Below, in pieces: positions 22,866 through 33,573 of a stretch of DNA of 64,000 nt. How positions within the stretch are numbered: the first letter of the stretch is position 1; each line of letters begins with the position of its first letter. Source of the stretch: Strigamia acuminata (Eukaryota > Arthropoda > Chilopoda > Geophilomorpha > Linotaeniidae). The stretch spans positions 53,205,369-53,269,368 of the forward strand of contig OX442314.1 of NCBI GenBank assembly GCA_949358305.1, given 5' to 3'. The position numbers and the translations under genes are program-made. Under the pieces are notes generated by a model. The model saw only the letters and a list, made by a program, of their open reading frames with translations, had not been told where the DNA came from and did no database searches.

Positions 22866-23165
22866 CATAAGACAGTCACGACTGGGGTTGATACGCTGGC
22901 TATAGCGCCCCCTTTAAACATCGTCGCAGCCCTTCAAGATAAACGAACGGTATCATCAGGGTCCGAGGATTTCTTTGGACGCAGCTTATTGGCTGCACTG
23001 ACCAAATCAGACAAAGAAACTAGTGGATGATCAATGTGCTTAGAACCGGAACAAAAGGAAAAACCACTTAGGGGTCAACACCACTCAGTCCCGGTGCACT
23101 AAAATAATAAAATAATAAACGCCACGTATTGTGCACGCACTGTGCATGCACTGTGTATTTTAGTG

Positions 23166-24724
23166 TGTGACGGTGACGACCACAACTCCTTATCGCATGA
23201 TAGTACCGGGTATAAGTCGCGTGAAATAGTGAATAATACGAGATAAAATAAAGACAACAAGTTTCTCAAAACACTACATTTATTGTTGTCAAACAATAGA
23301 ATCAAATCTAAAAGTTATACAAATTCTAATGCCGACATTTGGCAAGTTAAGTACAAGTTAAACTATACATGAATTGGCTGTAAAACAGCCCTAAAATAAT
23401 ATGATTACGGTTATTGGTGATCCGGGGTTCGGGAACGGCAAAACGCCCGCTCGACCGAGTATAGATGTCATCAGATAGCCGGGCTGGCTGTGTCCTCGCG
23501 GCTTCCGTCGGCGCTTCGTAATCGTGGAACTGGTTCCTTCGCGTTCCTGGTTCGTATCGTGTAATGGTCCGTGTAATGCTGTCTGGCTCGATCCGAGAGG
23601 TGCGGTTGACTCATGTGCACCGCCACAACTAGGGTTGGAAATTGGTAATGAATAAATGAAGTCATTTATTCGCCAAGGTTCCGCTTGCGAATTATATTTA
23701 ATTCGCGACGTTGTGAGTTTAATAAATTAACTTAATAAATTGTATTCAATTTATTGTTACGAATTTGATTCGTCATACAGTGAAATAAGTCTCGTGACTT
23801 ACTTCGGTTGTTAACTTGTTGCCAAGTTTAAACAATTAAGGTTTTTTATCAACTACAAAATATAATAAAGATTAAACATCGCAACACACAATTGCCGTCA
23901 AAGTTCGCCTTGCTGAGCAGAACAGTATCGCGCGTGCCCTAAATAACAGTGCGGTGAGAGACGGCACTGGTATTCAGGGGGATATAGCCCGCAGTTCTGC
24001 ACAACAGAATTAATCACCTGAGATACTACTCATAAGTAGACTGCTTTGGCACCATCACCGAAGAGATATAACTTTCCCAAACACATAGTGCTACTGGCGG
24101 TAACTGCATGTTTTGCATGCAGACTGCTTTGGCACCATCAAGTGATGGAGTCAATCTCTTTCAGTAACAGTGCTACTAACGGTTACTAAATACTTTGGTA
24201 TCACACGTGATTCTATTGTCCGACCACGAGGATACTTATGCGGGAGGCTTTCTCCTCGGCAAGACCGTTTGACGGAAACATTAACAGTCCGAACTTCGCC
24301 TTCAGTTGACGGGGGTTGCATGGCTCAGCAGAGCCATGCTATGCATGGACCGGTAGGCCCATGCCCTGAGTAAGAAACAGTTATTTGACATGCGGAACAT
24401 ACCAAATAACCAGAAATCAAGAACTAGCTTTACTTCCTGTTGTCAGGGAGTTTTATACTCGGTGGGATTAGGTTCCACCAATCTCGTATCGCAGGAAGTG
24501 GATATGGAGACGCAAATTGGGATTATGCTAATCTTTTAGCATAAACCGGAACTGGATACCGGGGACAGGAAATGGATACACAGAACGGAAATACATTCTG
24601 AAAATGGGTTTCAGGTCGCGTACCCGTGATAAAGCAAGAATACCTGCTTTGTCTTATTGAGTATTGATAATATAACTTTATATTATCGATCTAAATTATA
24701 TTTAGTCATAGCAAACATAACAAT
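23166..24724 (-). repeat. 3' LTR of outer Ty3 element, distal part
   Basis: This is the larger part (1,559 bp) of the left LTR. The rest is 38,214-38,305, beyond the nested element. It contains an 83-bp direct repeat: AGACTGCTTTGGCACCATCA starts at 24,038 and again at 24,121, each followed by related sequence and AGTGCTACT. This could be a regulatory duplication. The right LTR carries it too (49,054 and 49,137). Confidence 0.93.
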
Positions 24725-25742
24725 TGTTGTGACCCGACTGGACCGGGGTCAACGAAGAGTTTCTCTCGTGACCTCGTTTCGGGTGTAAGGGGAGCCGCAA
24801 GCGCGTCTCCCTTCCCTCAGTGCATTGACATCTAGTCAATGGACAGGCGTCTGCCCTGAGGGAGTGGGGATGGCTCGTCCACCCCACCATTGGGTGATTC
24901 CGGTCACCTGTCAACCTCGCTTTGTGCAAAGGAATGTGCCTTGCACTGAGCGGGCAGAACCAACACAACCATCAAACGAGAAACACACGTAAAACCCGTC
25001 GTCCTACAAGATCAGGCCCAAGTAAATATACTGGGATTGACCAAGGACAAAGGACAATTTACCGTGAGTACGTTTGGTCAGTGTCAAACTCCGCAGAGTA
25101 ACCTGCGAGATAAGATTACCACACTATTTTAGCACACCAGCTAGAAATAGTAAAAACCACTCCAGTTTAGCGAGTTGTGCAGACAAACGGTCGCACAAGC
25201 CTAAACTGCAGTAAAACCACGACGAGCGTTCCCGCCGCTGTGTGACCGCCGGGAGCCAGAAGAGTCCGCCGCTGTGTGATCGCCGGACACCACACAAAAA
25301 CCTAGACAACAGACCGAAGTAAGCCTTTTAACTAAGCATTCACTCGCGCCCGACCAGCGTGAGCCCGAAGGACCAGCCAGAGACGAGCCGAGGACGCCAT
25401 ATTGCCACGCCGGCCCAAGACGACATCACGTTGCTACAACGAGGACGCCATCTTGGACACGCACGAGACAACAGACGACCTCGCCGATTCCAGCCAGCTT
25501 TCATCTTACCTTTGCCTTTCCATTTCCCATCACCCATTCCGATTTACATTTTACTTACCCTTTATAGATATATATATAAGATATATCTGTACATTGCCCC
25601 GCAGAATAAATCTATATTATATTTTACCTTTTATATCTGTGTAATCATTTCTTTGGGTAAACCGCTTGAGCAAAGCGGTAGTGAGTTAGTCGAATTAAGT
25701 AATCAACCCACGAGTTAGCGACGGTTAGAGTTGAGCGCGACA
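24725..25742 (+). repeat. 5' LTR of inner Ty3 element
   Basis: 1,018 bp, TG...CA. TATATATATAAG at 25,569-25,580 is a good TATA box, and AATAAA at 25,605-25,610 is a likely polyadenylation signal. The R region would therefore start near 25,600. Position and length match the 3' LTR at 37,192-38,209. Confidence 0.95.
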
Positions 25743-25744
25743 CG

Positions 25745-25762
25745 TGGGGGCCTGTCCGGGAT
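25745..25762 (+). promoter_or_regulatory. Primer binding site, tRNA-Pro-like
   Basis: TGGGGGCCTGTCCGGGAT starts 2 nt after the LTR. It matches the complement of the usual tRNA-Pro 3' end at 16 of 18 positions. The two differences lie in the acceptor stem. Confidence 0.75.
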
Positions 25763-25814
25763 CAAGTTGAATAACTGATTCTAACCTGTGATTACATCAT
25801 ACCCAAAGCAAGAA

Positions 25815-28800
25815 ATGGCAGATAATACTCGAGTAACAGACTCCGACTCAGACGTTAACAAACGAGCCGGTAGTCGCAAAGGAACCGACTATCATTTGAG
25901 GTCGGGAGGTCCTTTGCCCAAAGCCTCAGCGCACGAGTCTAGGCAAAAACGCCGCAAGGCCAAGCCAGACCGACGAAGCGCTTCGGAGGCATCGCACCCG
26001 TCTCACGCCGAGACGAGGCAGCGATTAGACGAGACGGAGCGGAGTGAGGATCCGTCCCACCCCAAACCGCCGCGTCCCAATCGTGACGGTGAGACGAGCG
26101 GAAACGAGGTTTTATCCCGTAACCAATCGCCTCGTCTAACGCACGATACCGAGGTGAGCGATCCGAGAGCGACGTCTTCGATACAAAGGACGACGTCCGA
26201 CACGACAGCGAATTCAGCGCTAAACACGCCAATTACGCACAGTCGACCAGCCTCGGTAATGTCTGAAGGACACAAGTCCAACTCGTCCTCTGTCAAGCGT
26301 GTTTCGAGCCAGCCTTACAGCGTCTCGGGCACCTTGATTGATGCGATGCAGTTGGCACAAGCGGAGGGAGTGAGATACACCCTTCCGACGGGAAAGATTA
26401 CAGTGTACGAAACGTTACAAATCGTACGTGCAGCTTTAAAAGCGCACAGTGTATCCCCACAAATCACCATTGTTGAAGGTGCACACGCTCAACAATTGGT
26501 TGATTCCGCTCAATTTGAAGCGGATGCAGAGAATGAGGCTCGACAAGCCATTCGCGAGAGACGGAGGAAGCTGGCGGAAAGAGAAGCGCAAGCTCTCGAG
26601 TACGGCAGAACCCAGCCCAATCCGACTACTCCCGAGGAGGTAGAAATAGTTGACCGAGCCCTGAGAGCACATCGATATGCTTTCCACTCGCAACAAGAAG
26701 CAGAGCGAGCATTTATGGCCAGATTGCGACGAGATGACCCGAAATCCGTTCGCAAACCAGAGGTCAGTTCATCCGAGCTGTCCGACGAGAGCCTAGAGGG
26801 AGACCCAAAGCGCACGCCGAAGGCCAAACCCAAACCCCAGCCGGAGAGGGCGACACCAGCTACTCCGCGCAAGAGAGATGCGTCGGCCAGAGAACAACAA
26901 ACTCGGCCCCGCATGCAAGCTCTCGATTCAGCCACAAATAATGCGATAACACGGTTAATCAACGCTAATAATGCTAGGCGAAATGAAGAGCAAGCTCTCA
27001 CAAGCCAACAGCAAGATAATCCGCAAGGGACTGAGTGGCAACAACCAGTGCCCATCCTTAAAGACGACGAGTCGTCAAGGAGACAATCGCATGATCGCAC
27101 CTCTTCGCGAGAAGAAGGCAAACGCGATGAAAGACCGAAATATTATCGCTACGGAAATAGTGATTCGTCGTCAGATGGACTGGAGTCAAATGCACCCAGT
27201 CATCACGATTCGGAGAGAGGTTCCGGAGAAAGACGAAGGGAAAGAGAACGCGATGAACGCAGGGAAAGGGAACGTGACGACCGTCGTAGGGGCCGGAAAG
27301 AGTCAAACTCTTCACGGCGCGACCTGCCACGCCGCTCACCGTCTCCCGACCCCAGCTCCGACCCCTCATCCAACGACGACAGACGAAAGGACAAATCAAG
27401 TAATCGCCGGAAGAGATCCAACTCTCCGCGCGATAGAGGGAAACGACGTCGATCGGAAAATAGCGACCACCGACGGGAGGAGTTTCAGGACCTTCCCCGA
27501 CAAAGCGCGTTTACCGATTCGACGGGTCGACAGTATACGATGGGAGAGCTTGGAAGAGCCCTGCTTGGCTCGTTGAAGGCCGAGGGAATCGATCTGAGCA
27601 AACGAAACGATCGTAATCGTAGCACTGGCGACCGCGTAAAGAAAAAATACGCTGTCTCCCGACGAGACACCATGAGCGTTACCGGGAATATTAGGTGGCA
27701 ATTTTATATTCAGAACCGTTTCGACGGGTCATGGAAAGCGGGAGATCGCTTCCTTGACGAAGTAATTCGAATTAAGACTGCCACTAAAGCCACCGTAGGA
27801 GACATGCTCACCCACGGTATTGTCGAGCTAATGACAGGCTCGGCACGTGAGTGGTACCAAGGATTGAAAGGCGTCAATTGGGACGACTTTTTAATGAGAT
27901 TCGACCTACGCTACGGCGAGACACCCGAAGAGGTGAGCCGAAAGATGCGAGGTCTTCGCCAGATGCCTGGTGAAACCATAATGGATTACGACATTCGCGC
28001 CAGATTGTTGTTCGAAAAGGCCCCGATGGAATTTCATGCCACGGGATTCAACCTTTTCTTTCTCGGCGGTTTGTCGGAGTACTCGCAACGGGTGTTACTT
28101 GAAGAAAGGGCACCGACAGGAGGCAGCTACGAGGAGATGAGCGCCTTCCTGTTTGAGAACACGATAGATATCGAGAAGAGATATTATTCCGCTTTACCAG
28201 AAGCGGAGAAAGCAGCAACCGCTAAACGTCTCAAGTTGAGTGCGGAAAGATATGGGGCGACAGATAAAATTATGCGCCCTACTGAATATCTTAGCGGTAT
28301 AATGGAGCTGGCAGAAGCTAGCGTTGGTTTACAAATAAAAAATAAACTGACATCCACGCTGCCTTCCAACCCTTTGGCCGCCCCTAAAAAGGCACCGACA
28401 GCGTCAGCCATGCAAGCGACACTGGAGGAGGTCAAGGAGGGGGAGGAAGCCGGACAAGATGCCGGAAAATCAGACGAAAAAGAAGAAAAAGACTATTATT
28501 CGACGGACGAAGAAATACGAAGCTATCGCGATACCTTATCAACGGGTTGCGATGAGGAAGGACCGCTAGTACATCTCATCCATCGAGATAGAGCGGTAGA
28601 AGAATTTCGCGCCAGGTTAAAACCAAATGCCGGCCGAATTCCGAAGTATTTTCGGAAAAATTACACGCCACCGTCGAAAGCAGACCCTGAAAAGAAAAAA
28701 TCGACTGAAGCCCCAAGAGACAAATCAAATATTCGCTGTTTCAAGTGTAACCAACCGGGTCACTATTCCAATGAGTGCCCAAGAACAGCGAAAGAAGACG

Positions 28801-28898
28801 CTAAGTTTGACGCGATAATGAAGCAGATGGCAGAGATTAAACTCGCCATGGCAAAAAACGAGTCAAAAAACGAGTCAGCGCAGGCGGCGAAGAAGTAA
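25815..28898 (+). CDS. Gag polyprotein, inner Ty3 element
   Basis: Structural protein that packages the element RNA into cytoplasmic particles. I start it at the ATG at 25,815 (context AGAAATGG); the frame is open slightly upstream but has only a GTG there. The protein has 1,027 residues, long for a Ty3 Gag. The first about 470 residues are charged, low-complexity and likely disordered. About 465-560 is Arg/Glu/Ser-rich (ERRRERERDERRERERDDRR), much like an SR/RE splicing-factor domain. A retrotransposon gag capsid core follows at about 640-790 (VIRIKTATKATVGDML, REWYQGLKGVNWDDF). A CCHC knuckle CFKCNQPGHYSNEC stands at about 974. The end overlaps two slippery heptamers that lead into pol. Confidence 0.93.
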   Translation: MADNTRVTDSDSDVNKRAGSRKGTDYHLRSGGPLPKASAHESRQKRRKAKPDRRSASEASHPSHAETRQRLDETERSEDPSHPKPPRPNRDGETSGNEVLSRNQSPRLTHDTEVSDPRATSSIQRTTSDTTANSALNTPITHSRPASVMSEGHKSNSSSVKRVSSQPYSVSGTLIDAMQLAQAEGVRYTLPTGKITVYETLQIVRAALKAHSVSPQITIVEGAHAQQLVDSAQFEADAENEARQAIRERRRKLAEREAQALEYGRTQPNPTTPEEVEIVDRALRAHRYAFHSQQEAERAFMARLRRDDPKSVRKPEVSSSELSDESLEGDPKRTPKAKPKPQPERATPATPRKRDASAREQQTRPRMQALDSATNNAITRLINANNARRNEEQALTSQQQDNPQGTEWQQPVPILKDDESSRRQSHDRTSSREEGKRDERPKYYRYGNSDSSSDGLESNAPSHHDSERGSGERRRERERDERRERERDDRRRGRKESNSSRRDLPRRSPSPDPSSDPSSNDDRRKDKSSNRRKRSNSPRDRGKRRRSENSDHRREEFQDLPRQSAFTDSTGRQYTMGELGRALLGSLKAEGIDLSKRNDRNRSTGDRVKKKYAVSRRDTMSVTGNIRWQFYIQNRFDGSWKAGDRFLDEVIRIKTATKATVGDMLTHGIVELMTGSAREWYQGLKGVNWDDFLMRFDLRYGETPEEVSRKMRGLRQMPGETIMDYDIRARLLFEKAPMEFHATGFNLFFLGGLSEYSQRVLLEERAPTGGSYEEMSAFLFENTIDIEKRYYSALPEAEKAATAKRLKLSAERYGATDKIMRPTEYLSGIMELAEASVGLQIKNKLTSTLPSNPLAAPKKAPTASAMQATLEEVKEGEEAGQDAGKSDEKEEKDYYSTDEEIRSYRDTLSTGCDEEGPLVHLIHRDRAVEEFRARLKPNAGRIPKYFRKNYTPPSKADPEKKKSTEAPRDKSNIRCFKCNQPGHYSNECPRTAKEDAKFDAIMKQMAEIKLAMAKNESKNESAQAAKK
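28853..28871 (+). promoter_or_regulatory. Tandem -1 ribosomal frameshift heptamers, gag to pol
   Basis: A AAA AAC occurs in the gag frame at 28,853-28,859 and again at 28,865-28,871, separated by GAGTC. A -1 slip at either enters the pol frame, which is open from 28,841 across the gag stop (28,896-28,898). No RNA folding was done. Confidence 0.75.
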
Positions 28899-31800
28899 TT
28901 TCTCGACCGTCTGCGCCATTCATGAAGAAAAAGGGGTTTAACAAAGGGTTCGATAAGCCGCCACCAGTCAAAGAAATGGGTAGTGACATAGCTAACGCCC
29001 AAATTCAAGACAGGGCCAACAACGCTTTGCAGGTAATTACCGCAAACGCTGAGGCTGAGGCGGAAGAACCGAACCTACTGCTTGAAGAATTACCTCAAGT
29101 AGTCGAAGACACAGAAGAATTTCGTGTTTTCATGTGCAACGTGGCGGTCGAATACACCAACCGCCTATGTATGTTGCCCATGACAATAGAACGTGAAAAA
29201 ATTATGGGACTGCTAGACTCGGGAGCAGATCGCTCGTTCGTTTCCGAAGATATAGTAGCATCATTGGGTCTCACCGATAAGATAAAAGGCGTTAATAAAA
29301 ATATACGTCTAAAAACCGCCAACGGAATGGCGCGTCCAAAAGGAGTTATATTATTGACCATGGAGTGGCTCGGAGGAGTAGAACAGCACCCTTTCCTGGT
29401 CCTGCCCACATGCGACAGAATTTTTCTGTTGGGCTTAGACCTCATGGCGTCAATGGAAATACAACCAAATCCAATAACGAAATCTTGGAATTATATCAGA
29501 AATGATAAGGAAAGACCCGCAATTGTCGTGCCACCAGCTCTTGTAAAAGAAGCGGCCGACAAGACACAGTGGGAGAAAGGCCTAAAGAAATTTGTTCAAG
29601 AGTACGATTTTAAAGCATTCGTAACAGAATTGCAACGGGACAATGTAGTGGAAACACTTGTCGCCGACGCCGCTTTAGAATTAAACGAAGCAGCAGCCCT
29701 ACGAAGGGTCCTACTCAAATATGAGGGGATCCTGTCGAAAAAACCGGGCCGAACGAATAAGGCTATTCACGAAATTAAATTGACGAATAATAAACCTATA
29801 CGAGTTGCGTATAAGGGAATGAACCCGCAAAAACGTGAAATAGTGCAAAAAATGTGCCAAGAAATGCTAGACAGTGGCATTGTCTCCGAGGCCCAGGGAG
29901 AATACGCGACGCGAGTTGTACTCGTGATGCGCCCGGGCTCGGACCCACGCCTATGCATTGATTACCGCCCATTAAACGCGGTGACAGAAATAGATCCCAT
30001 ACAGATGCCGTCTATCGAATCCATTTTGAGAGAGCTTAGCCCCTTTTCTTGGGTTACGACGATGGATCTGTCGAAGGGATACTGGCAAGTTGAGATGAGG
30101 CCAGAGGATAAGATAAAAACAGCATTTTACTCGCCAATTGGACGGTTGATGTTCAACGTCATGCCATTTGGTTTAGTGAATGCTCCCAGTACCTTTCAGA
30201 GGCTAATCGAAAGCGTATTGGGTGATATCCTGCATCAGTTTGTATGGGCATACCTAGATGACATAGTTATTGCCTCCAAAACATTCGAAGAGCACATTGA
30301 GCACATCGACCAAGTGCTCACCCGGCTGGCAAAAGCTGGGTTACACGTGCATCCGGGCAAGAGCAAGTTCTGTCGAAAGGAGCTTGCCTTCCTGGGTTAT
30401 CGCATTGGAGTCAATGGTTTAGCTATTGGCCCCGAAAAAATCGATGCGATTAATCGTTTCCCACCACCCGAGGACGTTAAAGGTGTCCAACGGTTTATGG
30501 GAATGATAAACTTCTTCGGCAGGTTGCTACCGGGTCTAGCTGAAGTGGCAGCCCCAGTTACCGACCTCCTGAAGAATGAAAACGAATTTGTATGGTCAAA
30601 TGAGTGCAGCTTCGCATTTAATGCGATAAAGAGGATGCTGACGGAAGTCGGCGTAATGCCTCTACCCGACCTAAACCGGCCGTTCATATTACATACGGAC
30701 GCCAGCAGAGTTGGGTTGGGAGCCGCGTTGCTTCAAACACACGTGCGCGACGGAGTCGAACAAGACCTGCCGTGCATGTTTATAAGTCGCAAACTCCAAG
30801 GCGCTGAAAAAAATTACAACGCCACAGAGTTGGAGTGTTTAGCCGTTGTGTGGGCCATAAGGAAATTCAGAGATTATCTCGAATATACCAAATTTGTAGT
30901 CCACACAGATCATCAAGCGTTACAATGGCTGATGAAATTAAAGGAGCCAGCAGGTCGACTAGCCAGATGGCAGTTAGAACTGATGGCATGCGACTTGACC
31001 ATTCAATACAAGCCCGGCAAATATAACGTCGTGGCTGATGCTCTGTCACGGGCACCAGTGTCAGATCCTATCGACGCTGACGATGATGGCGAGGATGATT
31101 CCCGCATCATTTACTGCCCGACGAGTTGTCACCGTTGGGATTTAAGGAAGATGAATGAAATTCCCACCGCGTCTCCGGCAGATGTAAAATTCTGTGGATT
31201 TTGGACGCGGTTATACCAACCAGCTGCTGACAATTACCCAAATGCAAAGAAGGAATTTAAGCTAGAGCGGAGAATAAATGACCCGCTTCTAAGCGCCTTC
31301 CACGCTCATGTCGGCAAGCAGATGCAAAGCAATCCCCCAACAAGGGAGGAAATAATTGTGCAACAAAAATTAGACAAAAAATGTCAGGACAGAGCTAGAT
31401 TCGTACTGACAGGAAGATATCCGCCCAACTTAACCAGAAGGCAGAAGCGTCGTTATGCACACGAATCCATAGATTACCTATTGGATGACGGCCTTTTAGT
31501 GAAACATCACCCAAATCACCAAGATGACTTGAGTGAATCGGACACCGCAGTAAAGGTAGTAATACCTGCTTCCTTAATCGGTCGCGTGCTGTGGTTGTTA
31601 CACGGGCACCCGCTTGCGAGCCATGCGGGAGTAAGCAGAACACTCTATCGTGCTACACAGCTTTTTCACTGGACAGGGATGAAAAAAGATATTGCTCTTT
31701 TTGTCCACCAATGTCAGCGATGTCAAGCGTGTAAGCCGAGGAGAAAATCACCATTCGAAACTATCTTCTTAGGGCCTTACGCGCCTTTTGATTGTTTAAG

Positions 31801-32992
31801 TGTCGATGTGATGGGCCCAAAACCCGTTACGGGAAATAAAAATGCGTACATTATCGTAATAATGGACGTGGCGACTCGTTGGCCCGAGTTGTACGCCGTC
31901 GCTAGACCTTCAGCAGAGAAAATCGTTGAATGTATCTACGACGTGGCGTTACGTTACGGATTTCCACGTAAAATAATATCCGATAACGGACCCCAATTTA
32001 TCTCGAAAATTTGGGGTAAGTTTTGTGAGAAATTCGGGATTGTGGCGTCACATACTTCGACCTACAATCCCAGAACAAATCCCGTTGAGCGACTCAACAG
32101 GGACATTAAATATGCACTAAGCATATTCACTGACATCCACAATAGGTGGGATGAATACTTGAGGGAGATCGCGTTCAGCATACGAACAACAGTCTCGAGG
32201 ACGAGAGATTTTTCTCCGGCCTACCTCAACTTCGCCCGAGAGCTACGAGTGCCTTGGGACCCACGAGTGGCAGAGTCGGTAAATGTGGTGGACCCAGAGA
32301 AACCACATGAGTATGTGTATAAATTGGAGCAAACAATTTCGAGCACATACAAACATATGATGGCGCACATTTTTAACATGCGCGACCGCATTTTACAAGA
32401 TAAAAGCGGTGGAAAATTTGTGAATTTCGAGAACAATGATTTAGTGTGGAAGGACACACACATCCTCTCAAATGCAGCGAGAGGAATCACCGCCAGCTTG
32501 GCCGACAAGAGAGATGGTCCGTATGTGATCATCGGCAAGCATGGCGGTAACGCGTATAAATTACGCAAGCTCGAGGACAACACCGAGCATAAGTCGATAC
32601 AAGTACGAGAGTTAACTCCGTACATTCCGGAATTCCCGCAAGAAATGTGGGCCAAAGGCCAAGTCAAGTCTAAAACTGACGGCCAAATCGTCGATATGTT
32701 CGCTGGCGAGTTGGAAAAAGCACCGCCAAGTGACAACGAGGAGTATTTCGACGCCCCTTCACCTCCGGTAAACGAGATAGTTGAATCCGTTCCGGATCCA
32801 ATTTTGGTCGGGGGGGAAACAGGAGAAACTCCTGAAACAAACACAAAAAACACGGATAAAAAAGAAAACAATAATGAGGAGGTACAGACACAAAAAACAA
32901 CAAAAAATATCGTACCTGCCTCGATCCGTAACCTGCGACCAAAAAGAGATAATCCGTTTATAAAAGGCGGAAAGGTCGTAGGAAAAAAGTAA
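28859..32992 (+). CDS. Pol polyprotein (PR-RT-RH-IN), inner Ty3 element
   Basis: Made most likely as a Gag-Pol fusion by -1 frameshifting. The first ATG in frame is 28,922, 23 nt after the gag stop, so reinitiation is the alternative. Residues counted from that ATG. The retropepsin site is LLDSGADRSF (about 97-106). The reverse transcriptase has LCIDYRPLN and YLDD at 443-447. The RNase H has HTDAS (591), ELECLAVVWA and TDHQALQW (661). The integrase zinc domain runs from HGHPLASHAG (893) to CQRCQACK. The DDE residues are in SVDVMGP (960), SDNGPQF (1,020) and VERLNRD (1,053). A GPY/F-type module GPYVIIGKHGGNAYKLR follows at about 1,198. The acidic tail ends in Lys-rich sequence. All catalytic residues are present and the frame is uninterrupted. 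Confidence 0.95.
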   Translation, partial: RVKKRVSAGGEEVISRPSAPFMKKKGFNKGFDKPPPVKEMGSDIANAQIQDRANNALQVITANAEAEAEEPNLLLEELPQVVEDTEEFRVFMCNVAVEYTNRLCMLPMTIEREKIMGLLDSGADRSFVSEDIVASLGLTDKIKGVNKNIRLKTANGMARPKGVILLTMEWLGGVEQHPFLVLPTCDRIFLLGLDLMASMEIQPNPITKSWNYIRNDKERPAIVVPPALVKEAADKTQWEKGLKKFVQEYDFKAFVTELQRDNVVETLVADAALELNEAAALRRVLLKYEGILSKKPGRTNKAIHEIKLTNNKPIRVAYKGMNPQKREIVQKMCQEMLDSGIVSEAQGEYATRVVLVMRPGSDPRLCIDYRPLNAVTEIDPIQMPSIESILRELSPFSWVTTMDLSKGYWQVEMRPEDKIKTAFYSPIGRLMFNVMPFGLVNAPSTFQRLIESVLGDILHQFVWAYLDDIVIASKTFEEHIEHIDQVLTRLAKAGLHVHPGKSKFCRKELAFLGYRIGVNGLAIGPEKIDAINRFPPPEDVKGVQRFMGMINFFGRLLPGLAEVAAPVTDLLKNENEFVWSNECSFAFNAIKRMLTEVGVMPLPDLNRPFILHTDASRVGLGAALLQTHVRDGVEQDLPCMFISRKLQGAEKNYNATELECLAVVWAIRKFRDYLEYTKFVVHTDHQALQWLMKLKEPAGRLARWQLELMACDLTIQYKPGKYNVVADALSRAPVSDPIDADDDGEDDSRIIYCPTSCHRWDLRKMNEIPTASPADVKFCGFWTRLYQPAADNYPNAKKEFKLERRINDPLLSAFHAHVGKQMQSNPPTREEIIVQQKLDKKCQDRARFVLTGRYPPNLTRRQKRRYAHESIDYLLDDGLLVKHHPNHQDDLSESDTAVKVVIPASLIGRVLWLLHGHPLASHAGVSRTLYRATQLFHWTGMKKDIALFVHQCQRCQACKPRRKSPFETIFLGPYAPFDCLSVDVMGPKPVTGNKNAYIIVIMDVATRWPELYAVARPSAEKIVECIYDVALRYGFPRKIISDNGPQFISKIWGKFCEKFGIVASHTSTYNPRTNPVERLNRDIKYALSIFTDIHNRWDEYLREIAFSIRTTVSRTRDFSPAYLNFARELRVPWDPRVAESVNVVDPEKPHEYVYKLEQTISSTYKHMMAHIFNMRDRILQDKSGGKFVNFENNDLVWKDTHILSNAARGITASLADKRDGPYVIIGKHGGNAYKLRKLEDNTEHKSIQVRELTPYIPEFPQEMWAKGQVKSKTDGQIVDMFAGELEKAPPSDNEEYFDAPSPPVNEIVESVPDPILVGGETGETPETNTKNTDKKENNNEEVQTQKTTKNIVPASIRNLRPKRDNPFIKGGKVVGKK

Positions 32993-33459
32993 AATAAATT
33001 ACGAGTCGATGGCGGCACTAAAAATAAATGTAATCGACCGATAGTGCAAGCCATCACGTCGCAGAAAATTTCGCTAAGTCCAACAAAGCGGATATCGGTC
33101 GAATTCGCGTCACGAGATGGCGTGGAAACGCGGGACCCGTAGCAAAATTATCGGCACGGGTCGGATACCGCGTGCAAAAGACCCCGTAGCAGCAATCGCG
33201 CACGGGAGTGAGAACAAAGGAGACCCGTAGCGTAACATGCGCACGGGTAGGTGCGCACTAGTCTCAAACACCCGGGTTCTGGAGTATATTACCCAGAATC
33301 CATCGCGATTACCTCGTGTTCACACGAACTTCCGCTTTTCACAGCTGATCGCTGCATTCGTGCGTGATCCTCGTTTTTAACGTTTTTATCGAGTTTTTTG
33401 AGATAGTTTTATCATCCTTTTTTCAATCGTGATTGAGCTTTTTGTGCGCGCTCCTCGCC
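32993..33459 (+). other. Spacer between pol and the third gene
   Basis: No ORF. It contains several copies of ACCCGTAGC/GCACGGG-type motifs (33,130-33,250). The end is pyrimidine-rich and may be a 5' leader or internal promoter of the third gene. Confidence 0.45.
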
Positions 33460-33573
33460 ATGGACGAGGAAGAGAACGACGTGCTGGCCATAGAGCACGA
33501 GGACGAGGAAAACTGGGACCGCGATGTAAACCAAGTCCATCCCGATCAGGTAGAAGTCGGCATCGGCACATGA
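33460..33573 (+). CDS. Small acidic ORF, candidate first exon of the third gene
   Basis: ATG at 33,460 (context CGCCATGG) opens a 37-residue frame, MDEEENDVLAIEHEDEENWD at the start, ending at TGA 33,571-33,573. Inside it, CAG|GTAGAAG at 33,547-33,556 is a strong 5' splice site, with the intron starting at 33,550. The downstream ORF starts exactly after TTTCTCCACCCTTCCAG. Joining 33,549 to 34,399 keeps frame (phase 0) and would give a protein with 30 acidic residues in front of the long ORF. Without splicing this is only a short peptide. Splicing is predicted, not shown. Confidence 0.55.
   Translation: MDEEENDVLAIEHEDEENWDRDVNQVHPDQVEVGIGT

Noticed and set aside
32221-33057. 278-residue minus-strand frame over the end of pol
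   Set aside because: Antisense shadow of the pol C-terminus.
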